Positions 54,002 to 64,000 of a stretch of 64,000 nucleotides of DNA are shown here, one piece after another. The notes under the pieces were generated by a model that saw only the letters and a list, made by a program, of their open reading frames with translations, did not search any database and had not been told where the DNA came from. Made by a program: the position numbers and the translations under genes. Source of the DNA: Corbicula japonica. Its lineage: Eukaryota; Mollusca; Bivalvia; Venerida; Cyrenidae. Within the stretch, counting starts at the first letter, position 1; each line of letters begins with the position of its first letter. The stretch is taken from the NCBI GenBank assembly GCA_038501625.1, contig JAZAYU010000001.1, positions 372,001 through 436,000 of the forward strand, given 5' to 3'.

Positions 54002-55523
54002 AAATCGATAATCTACATTACTGAGCAAGTGGCAGAGATTGCTGAGAAGGAACTTAATCAATTCGTTGTCGAGACTCCTAGCTACATAAAAGATACAACT
54101 CACTTTCTTAATGAGATTAAACATATTCAAAACATTCCTGATAATGCCACCCTTTTCTGTTTTGATATGGAGAAACTCTACCCCTCTATACCGAAACAGG
54201 AAGGGCTTGAGGCATGTCGGGAGGCACTAAGTAACCGAAAATCAAAGAAAATACCAGATGAAAATGTTATACAAATGATTCAGTTGGTCCTTGAAAATAA
54301 TAACTTTGAATTCAATGGGAAACATTACATCCAAGTTGATGGTACTAGCAATCGGCTCTAAATTAGGAAGAAACTATGCATTTACTTACATGAGAGTGTG
54401 GGATAGAAACTTATTGCAACACCACCAGCAGCCTTTTTTGTACAAGAGATATATAGACGATGGGTTTGGCATTTGGTTGCATGGTGTTGAAACGTTAGAA
54501 GAATTTGTCAAATTTGCGAACAGCATTCTTCCAAAAATTCAGGTAAAATTAAGATGGAATTACAAAAAGCTTGAGTTTCTTGACATGCATGTATATCTCA
54601 ACAATGGGAGACTTGAAACAGATCTATATTGCAAGAAAACAGACAAGCATATTTATGTCCACAAAGATTCTGACCATCCTACCCATGTTAAGCGAGCAAT
54701 TCCGTATGGATTGGGCTTAAGGCTAAAAAGAATTTGTAGTGATGAAGAAAAATACAGGCACCAAAGGACGATACTCACAAGACAACTTTCAAAAAGAGGA
54801 TATAAAAAGAAATGAATTAACAGAGAACTAAAGAAAGCTCAGCGAACATCACGAGAAGATGTATTAGAAAGAAAAACCAAAGAAACTACAAATGAAAGGG
54901 TACCGCTTGTTATCACCTACTCAAGTTATCTTCCTAACATCCACAAGATTGTCAACCAAAATATGAACATATTAAGAAAATCAAAAAGAATGACAGAAAT
55001 AATTAAATTACCACCAATCGTTGCATACAGAAGAGGCAGGAATTTAAGTGACATTCTAATTCATGGAAAATTAAACAAACAAAACAAGAGAGGAGAGATT
55101 AAAAATACAAGTGGCCCATGTGAAAAAGACAGGTGCACAACTTGTAGGGTGATGATACCAACAAGTCGGTTTGAATCTAACAACAAACAAGTCTTTGATA
55201 TACTTCGTGGCGGGAACTGTGACACATAAAATGTAATATATTTAATAACATGCAACAAATGTGACAAACCAGTATATGTAGGTGAAACTGGACGGGCAGT
55301 TCGGGACAGGATTAAAGAGCACCTCTGGGATACAAGAGCACTTCGCGACAAGCCAGTAGCGAGCCATTTCAATTCCGAGGGTCACTCGAACTATGACATA
55401 CAGTTCAACATTATAGAAGCAGTACGTGAGCAAAATACTATCTTCAGACGCATAAGGGAAGAGTTTTGGATCCATAAGTTACAGACATACACTCCTTGCG
55501 GTTTGAACATTAAAACGAAATAG
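54002..55523 (+). pseudogene. Penelope-like element polyprotein, RT plus GIY-YIG
   Basis: A degraded but clearly ordered protein. Reverse transcriptase: TLFCFDMEKLYPSIPKQEG (first catalytic aspartate block), then, after a frameshift near 54345-54355, AIGSKLGRNYAFTYM, the catalytic FLYKRYIDDGFGIW and LEFLDMHVYL. A TGA at 54814 and a TAA at 55227-55229 interrupt the same frame. Between them is a linker with CEKDRCTTCRVM (zinc-knuckle-like cysteines). The GIY-YIG endonuclease reads VIYLITCNKCDKPVYVGETG and RAVRDRIKEHL, ending LNIKTK at 55521. RT followed by GIY-YIG is diagnostic of Penelope-like elements. The N terminus is missing. One frameshift and two nonsense codons make it inactive, though otherwise well preserved. 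Confidence 0.85.
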
Positions 55524-55704
55524 GTTACAAATTACAATCAACTAATAAATTTCGAAGATGTCTATGTGATGACTTCTATAGAAATGACTCAAATGAAATT
55601 TAAACGACTGTACAAATACTAATATTCATAAAAAAGTTTATCTATGTAATTCTAGAAATATGAGAATTTCTAATGATTTATGACTATTTATATTGCCTAC
55701 ATTA

Positions 55705-56035
55705 AAGTGACTCACTCGCTCGCTCGTTCGCTCGCTCGCTCGCTCACTCACTCACTCACTCACTCACTCACTCACTCACTCACTCACTCACTCACTCACT
55801 CACTTATGTACTCACGCACCTAATCATTAACTTACACACTTACCCACTCACTTTAATCACTCACTCACCCACTTACTTACCTACTCACCCACCCACTTAC
55901 TCATACTCACGCCTCACACACACATATACGCATACACTCATTACACTCACTTCCTTACTTACTCATTCACAGTGTCACTTAGATGTTTGCCTGCTCACTC
56001 ACTCATTTGCTCACCCACATACTCACTCATTTAAC
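55705..56035. repeat. (CTCA)n / (CGCT)n microsatellite, decaying
   Basis: CGCTCGCTCGTTCGCTCGCT grades into pure (CTCA)n up to about 55804, then into an imperfect CTCA/CTTA stretch. Confidence 0.85.
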
Positions 56036-56069
56036 TGGAATTTGTTCACTATATCAAAATTAGGTTTAT

Positions 56070-56091
56070 TTTATTATTTTTATTATTTTTA

Positions 56092-56141
<50 letters not shown>

Positions 56142-56156
56142 GTATACCTATATTAC

Positions 56157-56204
<48 letters not shown>

Positions 56205-56225
56205 AATTATAAGTATTATTATTGT
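56070..56225. repeat. (TTA)n microsatellite
   Basis: Two long TTA runs separated by TGTATACCTATATTAC. It lies between the endonuclease end and the 3' hairpin of the Penelope-like element. Confidence 0.85.
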
Positions 56226-56245
56226 GTTAGTAAATCCATGTAAAA

Positions 56246-56292
56246 GCCCCTTGAAGAAGGGGGGTTTATCCCCCTGAAACGTCGAGAATAAA
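56246..56292 (+). ncRNA. Penelope-element 3' hairpin, possible hammerhead relic
   Basis: TTGAAGAAGGGGGG-TTTAT-CCCCCTGAAACGTC forms a G/C hairpin followed by GAAACGTC and AATAAA at 56287-56292. Hammerhead ribozymes have been described in Penelope-like elements with a core of CUGAUGA, stem II, GAAA. Here the GAAAC and stem are present but the CUGAUGA is only TTGAAGA. I read it as a degraded or variant ribozyme/3'-end signal, and its poly(A) signal probably ends the element. Confidence 0.4.
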
Positions 56293-56933
56293 TATTTGTG
56301 TTTTAGTGAACAGTCTTAATATTGTGTTTCTTGAGAACTTTACGATAATCTACAGTCAGGTAGACTTTTAGCGGTGTAACATAAAAACTGTTGACATGTG
56401 TGGAGGTTTATAAGTTTTTTTCATAATGAACGAATATTTTTCTTGAAAAGTATCAAATATATTGATTCTAATTTGAATTAGCTTTCCAGGTATGTATTTT
56501 TTTTAAATAAATATTTGGTTTAAAAAACTATTTGAAGCCGTCAAAAGTTGCGACAGGGATTCTAATCGCTGTCATGTAGACATAGAAGGAAAATTTTCCG
56601 CATTGATTTGAATAGTAACTGGGTTGTGCGCGAATGGCGACCATCGTATATATAGAAAGCCCTTGTTGCGCACAAATAGTTGGGCTAGGCCAGAATCATA
56701 GTCAGAAGTGGTTTCATAGGATAAGAGTACATATTTGTTCTATCCCACAGAACTGGTAAATAATGGTGGTAACACAATTTGATTGAAAATGGTTATTTAT
56801 TATTTTTAAAATACCATAAAGAGATCGGTTTAAGCATCATTTTTACTTACCTGGGCGGCGGTAAAATTTTAAGCATGACTTGACGCTTGATAATTGCGAC
56901 GAATGGAATTGGATTGATACCATTGGTTTAATC
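56293..56933. other. Stretch without genes
   Basis: Nothing recognised. Confidence 0.4.
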
Positions 56934-57056
56934 AGTGGCCAAGGTTATAAAACTGAGCGTAGAAACCAGTCTCAAATCTCAAGCATCTGATTGGCTGAAA
57001 TGGCGACTGAGATTTGAGACTGGTTTCCAATCTCAGCTTTAAAACCTTGGGACCAG
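56934..57056. mobile_element. M1 MITE copy with small deletion
   Basis: GTGGCCAAGGTTATAAAACTG to CTTTAAAACCTTGGGACC; part of the right inner arm is missing. Confidence 0.85.
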
Positions 57057-58600
57057 TATTTTCTTTTAATGTAAAGTCACTTTACATTGAATGTTCTTTG
57101 TATAAAAAAATAACGCTGTTTTCAATAAAAATATCTTTCTGTCCTAAAAACAACCGAATTTAATTGATCTTTAGTTATTACATGATAACCATGTAAGCAA
57201 AGATAAAACAATTAATTTATCATTGAAAGTAAATAGTGTAAAAATGTAACTCTTCGTGGCAACAGAATATTCGTTCTATCTTTAATTATATCGCAACAGG
57301 TTGTTTCTGAACCCTAATGTATGAAGTTTTGGTAAACGAAATTACAAAATAATTATAATAACAAAATTTATCCATTACTGTATACAGTATAGAAAACTGA
57401 ACAGCATCTTGTTGCATGCTATTAGATTAACTACTATACAGCGATATCTTAGTTTTCATGTGCTTTTACAGGGAGGCAATCAGCGACAAATTCACGGTGC
57501 TCTTTATCTGATCGAAATCGGTCCAGAAATTAGTTAGAAATAAGCAAAAACCTACCTGAAGTGAGTAAGTTTGTGTGTGCACGACATCAAAACAGTTACG
57601 TGGTATAGCCACCATGTTTTAAGGCGATGAGCGCATGACAGTGTCTTTTGCAATGTATGTTTTTCAAAAACAAGAGATAAAGAATTTAACACTGGTACAT
57701 AACAAGTTTTAGCTTTCCAAAAAGCTAGTCGGTCATTACCAGATAAATTAATAGAATCAATATGTATTCGTGCTTGCATTTATTTTTGTACCAATGGAAG
57801 TCAAGGATTTGTCAAGTTTTCAGTCGACCAATGCCACGTAGATTGTGTCTGACAAGCCATTTGTGACTTTAGTTGAAGTTTCAAGTGTCAAGTTTTTTTT
57901 TCATTTACATTTCTGTGTATGTGCAATACATAAACAAGAGAACTGATAGTGCTTGTGTAACGTGCCCCGAGCGGAAGGCACATAAAACCGACTACTTACT
58001 GTAGTATTTGTCTCGGCCTATATATATAATTTTTCACTCAAAACGATTGGAGATATGTCCGAGCAATGAATATTGTTTTAAAACAATATAATATTTTTTT
58101 CCTGAGCTACTTTGCTCCAAAATGATTACAGTGATGTCAGAAATGATTGGCTTTAAACACAACAATCAAATTAAGAATCAGCTGAACATATAAAAATATC
58201 TCCAGGACAATAAAACACCTGGACAAAAAAATTGGTTTCAAACTCTCAGGCACTCACCCTGAGCAAAATCTGTCTGAAACAAAACAATCTAACACTTCCA
58301 GCACACTCTCAGCGCACACGCTAAGCAATAAAATATAAGGATCATTTATTCCAGACAATGATGGTTCGAACCAAAAGTTTCAACACACAATAACACTCTT
58401 ACAACAATCATATCTGAGCACTTTAACTTTCAAACTGTGCTCAACAAAGCCATGAACAAATCACAATCAAAACAAACCTCAAGCAAAACACCTTCAAACA
58501 TACCCTCAAGACTAAAACGCTGCTGAACACAGTGTCTCAGACTTATGTGATATCCCGAGGATACGAGAGCAATAGTCGGACAACACTGTCTAACCTAAAA
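57057..58600. other. Stretch without genes
   Basis: 1.5 kb of unique-looking sequence. From 58200 it is A/C-rich with many CTGA/CTCA words, but no frame is supported. Confidence 0.4.
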
Positions 58601-58606
58601 CCTATC

Positions 58607-58800
58607 CTCAACACCTACTCTGAAACTAACTGAGGGACAGAAGTGTCTCTGACGCATGTGTTCCCAGCAATTGTCTGAAGGCACTATCTAGAAACTCTAC
58701 CTCAACACCTCCTCTGAAGCTACCTTAGGGACAGAAGTGTCTCAGACGCATGTGTTTCCAGCAATTGTCTGAGGTCACTATCTAAAAACCCTATCATCCC
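58607..58800. repeat. Direct duplication, ~93-bp step
   Basis: GGGACAGAAGTGTCTC(T/A)GACGCATGTGTT(C/T)CCAGCAATTGTCTGA occurs at about 58634 and 58727, with CTCAACACCT(A/C)CTCTGAA before each. Confidence 0.75.
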
Positions 58801-60465
58801 AAGCTTCAACCAATACTATTCATACCATAAACGTGAAGCTATAAATGTCCCTCTGAATGAGTAATTGCGAATAAAAGGTTAAATGTAATGTTCATAACTA
58901 ATAACTAATGAAGAGATGGGTAGTCATTAAACCAACTAGGTTTAAACGCTCGCAGCTCGGGTTTTAACATTCCCAAAGTGCGATCCGGAAAAGCAAAGTT
59001 ATGAGGATGATTAGCTGATTACAACTATTATGGATTGAAATGATTTTTCAACAAACTTGACTAACGAAGTACTTGTCGATATTGGACACCAAAACTGAGG
59101 TAAGATGTCACCATTTATCCTATAAATTGATATTAGACAAATACAATAAACAAAATCATTGTTGATGCTACCCTGTCACTCTGAACGTGTAACCAAAAAG
59201 CGCAGTTAACCTCCTGTGGCCATCCTAGCCGTTAAACTCTGTCGTTTGCAGCTAATTGAGCGTATTGATGAATGTCTTTAAGCGTTCCGCCGTCCCATTG
59301 ACTACGCTTATGATATAAGATAAAAATTTTGCCCATGCTGATCTCCTATGTTTACTTTATACGATGGTAATGTCACATTCGCTAAACATCCGGTAACCTT
59401 TGAGAACATTCACCAAAGTTGCACTGGAAATCGCAAACAAATTGCAAAATCGCTGACCTCCTGTCTTTACTTTTAACAATTGTCATCTCACATTCGCTAA
59501 ACTTGGAACCATTACATTCACAACATTTGTCCAGGAAATCGCAAAAAAAACTCTTTCTTTAAAAGGCAGTATTTTGACAATTAGGCACAGTTCTGAGTGT
59601 TCGTTTCGTCCTAAATGATTGTTTAAAACATCTTCTCTTATGGTACTAGTATAAGCCTCCACTTTTTCACGACCGTATGTTTGGAGATTTATACCACAAG
59701 AAAGAAAAAAATAATGGTAACGCATGGATAGATGTATTCATCAATTTTCAAAATGAACGCATGTACATGAGTTTGTTTGAAACCCGCATTATTTCATCTA
59801 ACATGTAATACACTGAAATTGACAAACAAAAACAAGGAAATGTGCAAGAACCAGCGACATATTGCATGTTGATGTTCAAAAAAATTGTTGAAGATCAGAA
59901 TAGTAAATATAATATTTTTGAGTCCCTGTCATGCTTCTCGCCCCATCCCCCAACCCCCATCCCGCCCTATGACAGTGACAAAATTTTGTTGTTGAACATA
60001 AACTCTAGATTTTGGAATACAATTACAACTTGATTTTCATTGCTCCTCTTTACTTTCTGACAAAAATTGTGTTAGACGAAGTAGTAGAGTTTGACAAACC
60101 TTACAATTATGGTAAGTTGTCAAGTAAATTATTAATAATGTTTGCAAAAATGATAAGATTTATCACCAGCTAATTAATGCATTCCTTCAAAACAAAGGAT
60201 ATATAAATAAACTAATGTTTGTATGATATCCAATAAAAATTAAGCGCTTTCATTTCAAAGTGGCTTAAATTTCCAACTTCAGTGTCGTGTTTTTTGGTTA
60301 AAAAGTTATTCTAATGACCGACTAGCTTTTTGTAAACTTTTGTTTACAGTCAGCCTTTCCCGCCAAAGTCGCATTGTGTACACACCGGTCACGTGATCAT
60401 CACATTGATGTTAGCTTGATAACGTGACCGCTATTTATAGAATGGCTAAAGCGGATTATTCGTTA
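58801..60465. other. Stretch without genes
   Basis: Around 59369-59450 and 59483-59550 a weak direct repeat (CACATTCGCTAAAC, GGAAATCGCAAA) is visible. No gene seen. Confidence 0.4.
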
Positions 60466-60755
60466 AGGGGCGTCCGTGGCCGAGTGGTTAAGGTTTCCGA
60501 CTGACAATCACTTGCCCTTCACCGCTGTGAGTTCGAGACCTACCAGGGTCAAGATCTTTCATGTGGGGAAGCTAACCAGCTAGCTTGCGGAACGTCGGTG
60601 GTTCTACCCAGGTGCCCGCTCGAGCCTGAAAATTGCCCGGAGGGGCACCTGGGGTCTTCCTCCACCATGGGAAGCTGGTATGTCCACACCATAATGTCCT
60701 CGTTCAGAGGCGGGAGGGACATAAAACTGGGAAGTAACAACAACAACAACAACAA
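60466..60755 (+). mobile_element. tRNA-derived SINE with 14-bp target duplication
   Basis: The tRNA head is Leu/Ser-like (GTGGCCGAGTGGTTAAGG A box; GAGTTCGAGACC B box), followed by the body AACGTCGGTGGTTCTACCCA, GGTGCCCGCTCGAGCC, GGGGCACCTGGGGTC, and an (AAC)n tail. An exact 14-bp duplication CGGATTATTCGTTA flanks it (60452-60465 and 60756-60769). I know this body as a widespread molluscan SINE but will not assign a family name. The perfect duplication implies a recent insertion. Confidence 0.9.
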
Positions 60756-60769
60756 CGGATTATTCGTTA

Positions 60770-61506
60770 GTCTCTAAGAAAACATAAGCGATGTCTTGCT
60801 TTTAACGAACAAATTCAAGATAACGGAACGAATCTATTTCAGATATGGCATCATCCTGAACAGTTGTTTGATTCAAATAAATTATCAGTTCAATTTATAT
60901 GTAACTAATATTTTGCTTTAAAGGTTTGCATCACGTGACTTTCTTAAAAAAGACGAATAACATTATTTCTATACCCTCTAGAAAATACAACACACTTATG
61001 TTTACAAAATTTAACATGTCGTTATTGATCAGCTCAATTTCTGATTTGATGTAACTACAATGTTCAAATATTGTTTCATCAACATTTAGAAGACTTTTCT
61101 TGCAAACAGGGGGAACGGAATAGCATTCACAAGCTTTAGACGAGCGGCTTTGTCTAAAGTGCGGAACAGGTGGCATAGTCTAAATTATTTGTTCTGGACC
61201 GTGAGTCACTGTTAAACGGTGTTCAGGCTAAAGATCTCAAGTTTGGTCGATTATAAGATGTCGGTCATCAGGATGACCGACAATTATTGAGCGAGTAGAT
61301 TTTTCTCTAAATTTATCCTAGACCTATGGAACTATGACAGTTCAAAAAATCTTTAATTCAAGACGAAAACTCATTAAGCACATATGTATACAATCATTTA
61401 AATTCAATAAAAGCAGAGAAAATAAGTTGATTAGATAAGTTAATGAGATGATTAAATTAAAACTGATAATAAGTTTCCATGAAATCAACAGATGAAAACG
61501 AATATT
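60770..61506. other. Stretch without genes
   Basis: Nothing supported. GATGTCGGTCATCAGGATGACCGAC near 61257 is a short hairpin. Confidence 0.4.
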
Positions 61507-61640
61507 TGAAAGCCATCGAACACGACAAATATGAAAACTTGCAGGCTCGGTTTGATTGAGACCATTCATGAGCAGTAATGGAACTGCATATTACTGCCCA
61601 CGCCGCCTAGTCCCGGGTTGAGCGCAACTCAATATTTTCA
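61507..61640 (+). repeat. Dispersed repeat R4, copy
   Basis: GCCATCGAACACGACAAATA... to CGGGTTGAGCGCAACTCAA; the reverse of the copy at 51395 and parallel to 62375. Confidence 0.65.
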
Positions 61641-61810
61641 CAAATATAAATATCGTGCTCAATTACCTTAAAGGGCGTATTTGTTAACTACAGATTGAAT
61701 GTACAGGGCGCCGTTTAACGGCTGTCACACGGAACAAACAACGCTACTGTGATAAATGAGTACAATGCAGATGAAAAAAGAATCTTAGTAGGAAGCCAAA
61801 GAAAACAAAC

Positions 61811-61937
61811 AAGGGCTGAAGGTTATAAAACTGAGATTGGAAACCAGTTTCAAATCTCAAACCTGTCGCCATTTCAGCCAATCAAGTGCTTGATTTTTGA
61901 GACTGGTTTCCATGCTCAGCTTTATAACCTTGGGAAA
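61811..61937. mobile_element. M1 MITE copy with internal deletion
   Basis: GGGCTGAAGGTTATAAAACTG to GCTTTATAACCTTGGGA, left inner arm shortened. Confidence 0.85.
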
Positions 61938-62374
61938 AGTTTCGGATGCATAGAGATGGCTTAAATTGAGTCCATGTATACGGACGATATAATTATTCAT
62001 ACAATATGCGCTTTGCCCACACGGAATTTGGTTAGTGGGAATCTCTCTGCTGCCAAATTAAGTTAAGTCAAATACCTTTATCATGCTACTTGGGAGACTT
62101 TCCTATGCCAAGAAAGGGCAGATACAGACCTCACCGAGTTATTCCCGAATAAATTATTTAGTATTTGTTCAACATTGATAGAATGTATTTAATGAATTCA
62201 TCAGCGATAACGCATAGTGTGAGATCAAAATTTGAACAGCGTTTATTTGAAAGTGATGTTATTGGTAAAATCGAACGGTTATTGGAAAAATCCTGATTTA
62301 TGTAAGAAAAAGAAGTGTGGTGTTTCTTAAATTAATTTTATTGTTTCTAGAAATTTATGAAAAGGGATCATTAG

Positions 62375-62495
62375 AAGCACTGAACACGACAAAAATGAAA
62401 ATATTTCAGTCTCGGTTTGATTAAGCCTGTTCATTGGCAGTTATGGAAATGCTTATTACTTCTCACACTGCCTAGTTTCGGGTTGAGCTTAAATG
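62375..62495 (+). repeat. Dispersed repeat R4, copy
   Basis: CACTGAACACGACAAAAATG, CTCGGTTTGATTAAGCC, TTTCGGGTTGAGCTTAA. More diverged than the copy at 61507. Confidence 0.6.
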
Positions 62496-62694
62496 GTCTG
62501 CTAAGATACGTTTTATACATAAACAAAATAGAAGAAAAATAACAACCGCACAAATTTACCTAGTAATATATTGTTGCTGTTCAGTTAAATATACCGCTAA
62601 GATTATGTTACCATTATCGAAAACTCTAATTTATATTTAAAAAATCAAAATTTCTCATAACCAGACATCTCTGCATCACTCCATCTGCAATCAA

Positions 62695-62910
62695 CCATGA
62701 ACACTTCCCAGAAAATACGCAGTTAACCATGAACACTTCCCAGAAAATACGCAGCCCCCATGAACACTTCCCAGAAAATACGCAGCCCCCATGAACGCTT
62801 CCCAGAAAATACGCAGCCCCCATGAACACTTCCCAGAAAATAGGCAGCCCCCATGAACACTTCTCAGAAAATACGCAGCCCCCATGTACACTTCCCAGAA
62901 AATACGCATT
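62695..62910. repeat. 31-bp minisatellite in probable 3' UTR
   Basis: Seven units of GAACACTTCCCAGAAAATAC plus GCAGCCCCCAT, starting at 62699, 62731, 62762, 62793, 62824, 62855 and 62886. On the minus strand it lies ~160 bp after the stop of the MIB-type gene, so it may be transcribed in that 3' UTR. Minus-strand frames across it are open, but 31 bp shifts frame each unit. Confidence 0.85.
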
Positions 62911-63065
62911 TATAAAATGCAGATAATTATGACTGAAATTAAATGCACTCGAAGACTTGTTCCTATAATCATAGTCACGTGTTAAAACTGAAGTCAACAA
63001 TTTCAATAGTTTCCGACTTCCTGCTATCAATGGACAGGTAATCCAGACTACAATATCAGGTCCAT

Positions 63066-63206
63066 TCAGAGAAGATCCACCCAATACTGTCCCCCATATC
63101 CTGCCTTCTCACGGGAAGTACGTCCTTGATCCCACTTCACCTCGACCAGTCCTTCTGGATCTACAGATACTATAGTTCCCCTTCCCGTCCCTTGTCCTGT
63201 AAAGGT
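63066..63206 (-). CDS. MIB/HERC2-domain gene, terminal exon
   Basis: Minus-strand exon after TGTCTAATTACAG, phase 0, 46 residues and a stop (63066-63068). It reads TFTGQGTGRGTIVSVDPEGL, then VEVKWDQGRTSREKAGYGGQ and YWVDLL. The pattern GxGTIVSxDxxGxVxVxWDxG...G..G.Y..DL is that of the MIB/HERC2 domain found in Mind-bomb and HERC2 ubiquitin ligases, where it binds substrate. Here it ends the protein, unlike Mib1, so the gene is probably another member of this domain family. The 31-bp minisatellite follows in the likely 3' UTR. Confidence 0.65.
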   Translation of the reverse strand, partial: TFTGQGTGRGTIVSVDPEGLVEVKWDQGRTSREKAGYGGQYWVDLL

Positions 63207-63824
63207 CTGTAATTAGACAATGATTTACATTATACGATGACTGCATGCAAATAGCCATTTTTATATCACATTTGGATTTTATGAATAATTGCTGAAATTA
63301 AATAGTACTTTGTTTGCTCTTTAGATAATAAATAATATCTCCATAAATCACTAGTTGACTTTTGACAGTTTTGAACTAAATCTGGGCAACGGCGATTAAA
63401 CTCGCAAAGGCGACAAAACCTATTTGTGGTACCGGTACACCTGTTTAAAAGTTTTTTATTTAATAAAATATCATTCAGTGAAATCTTTACCAATGTTTTA
63501 AGTTGTTTAAAAGTGAAAAAGCTCTGTGAAGAAACCCTGTAAGATATCGCACGTTGTACATCTCCTTCCCTAGAAATGTTCATAAACACTTAAACACCTG
63601 CCACCCCGTGCAAACAAAGATACAAATAAGAAAAGTGATCAGTTGTAGTGAGTTAAGCGGTCATAAAGTGGTATTAAAATATTAACAATAGCATTATTGT
63701 CGCGTGCACACTACAATCCAACTTCCTGAGTTGAGTTGGCGTAAGTGTTATCCGTTGAAATAGTTCTACATTGCGGTATAGTCATATCGCATTAGATTGC
63801 AAATGTCATCATGCAACTACTTAC
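63207..63824 (-). other. Intron of the MIB/HERC2-type gene
   Basis: GTAAGT at the donor side (minus strand) and ATTACAG at the acceptor. No exon-like content between. A 107-codon minus frame at 63266-63589 is not supported. Confidence 0.55.
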
Positions 63825-63883
63825 ACCACAGTACATGGAAACTTTGACACGTTTTCCAACTACATAACCAGCAGATCGTGGAT
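63825..63883 (-). CDS. MIB/HERC2-domain gene, penultimate exon
   Basis: 59 nt on the minus strand between TTGTTTCAG and GTAAGT, phase 1 in and phase 0 out. It encodes PRSAGYVVGKRVKVSMYCG, which joins TFTGQGTGRG of the next exon. VGKRVKV fits the start of the MIB/HERC2 domain (VGxRVxR). Both splice sites are strong and the phases agree. Upstream exons lie beyond the window. Confidence 0.6.
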
Positions 63884-64000
63884 CTGAAACAACAACACAA
63901 TCACATTAAACACTTGCAGCATCTACGAGACAGCGATTTAACAGAACACATTAATATAAAATTAAATCTTATGCAAAATTTATACTTATCTTTGTTCTAA
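63884..64000. other. Window edge, intron of the minus-strand gene
   Basis: AT-rich, no exon visible. Confidence 0.4.

Noticed and set aside
62626..63084. A 152-codon minus frame across the 31-bp repeat
   Set aside because: It starts in the wrong frame of the MIB/HERC2 exon and runs through the minisatellite; the exon's own frame stops at 63066.

Overview
This window looks like nuclear DNA of a bivalve mollusc. The evidence is split genes with GT/AG introns, very AT-rich and MITE-saturated introns, a tRNA-headed SINE, long repeats whose ends I associate with bivalve genomes, a Penelope-like element with a GIY-YIG endonuclease, and mariner, Harbinger and pogo-like elements. Nothing bacterial is present. 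The species cannot be named from sequence alone.

Host genes. (1) The 3' half of RECQL4 (RecQ-like DNA helicase Q4) runs on the + strand as five exons (4887-5017, 36058-36223, 38747-38927, 40773-40920, 41946-42182) whose phases all match; it encodes the last ~286 residues. The intron between the first two is ~31 kb and is almost wholly transposon debris. (2) The last two exons of a gene with a MIB/HERC2-type domain lie on the - strand at 63825-63883 and 63066-63206. (3) A weaker candidate is a two-exon, 75-residue gene at 31136-31947, inside what may be a 4-kb insertion.

Repeats. Two families dominate. 'M1' (my name) is a ~145-bp near-perfect palindrome with ends like AAGGTTATAAAACTGAG, scattered over the whole window. 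'M2' (my name) is a ~240-bp double-hairpin element, TTAA|CCCTTTCC...GGAAAGGG|TTAA, so a piggyBac-like MITE. M2 has more than 20 copies between 3.5 and 44.2 kb and none seen after that. Larger elements are two TTAA-flanked elements sharing one TTAA (196-1448), a TIR element (10006-11436), a mariner with intact TIRs (18821-20213), a pogo-like element (29542-30789), a Harbinger derivative inside a minisatellite (49139-50254), reverse-transcriptase pseudogenes (33790-34990 and related 3' ends), a Penelope-like element (54002-56292) and a SINE with a 14-bp target duplication (60466-60755). A ~150-bp module recurs in tandem inside several elements that have different ends.

Most notable points. At 3992-4677 sits a 686-bp, protein-free LTR element with three LTRs (LTR-internal-LTR-internal-LTR). 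Each LTR contains a tRNA-like sequence with pol III A and B boxes; the outer LTRs are Asp-like and the middle one is a nearly complete tRNA-Thr-like cloverleaf. It is inserted in a 38-bp minisatellite whose unit is a copy of the intron/exon junction of the adjacent RECQL4 exon, so the real splice acceptor follows a tandem series of duplicated acceptors. The last RECQL4 exon also has a duplicated acceptor about 107 bp upstream.

Layout: 0.2-1.45 kb TTAA elements; 3.4-5.0 kb acceptor minisatellite, tRNA-LTR element and RECQL4 exon; 5-36 kb giant intron; 36-42.2 kb last four RECQL4 exons packed between M2 copies; 42.2-48.5 kb transposase and retroelement fragments; 48.6-50.3 kb minisatellite with Harbinger; 52-56.3 kb retroelements and microsatellites; 60.5 kb SINE; 62.7-64 kb minisatellite and the MIB-type gene.
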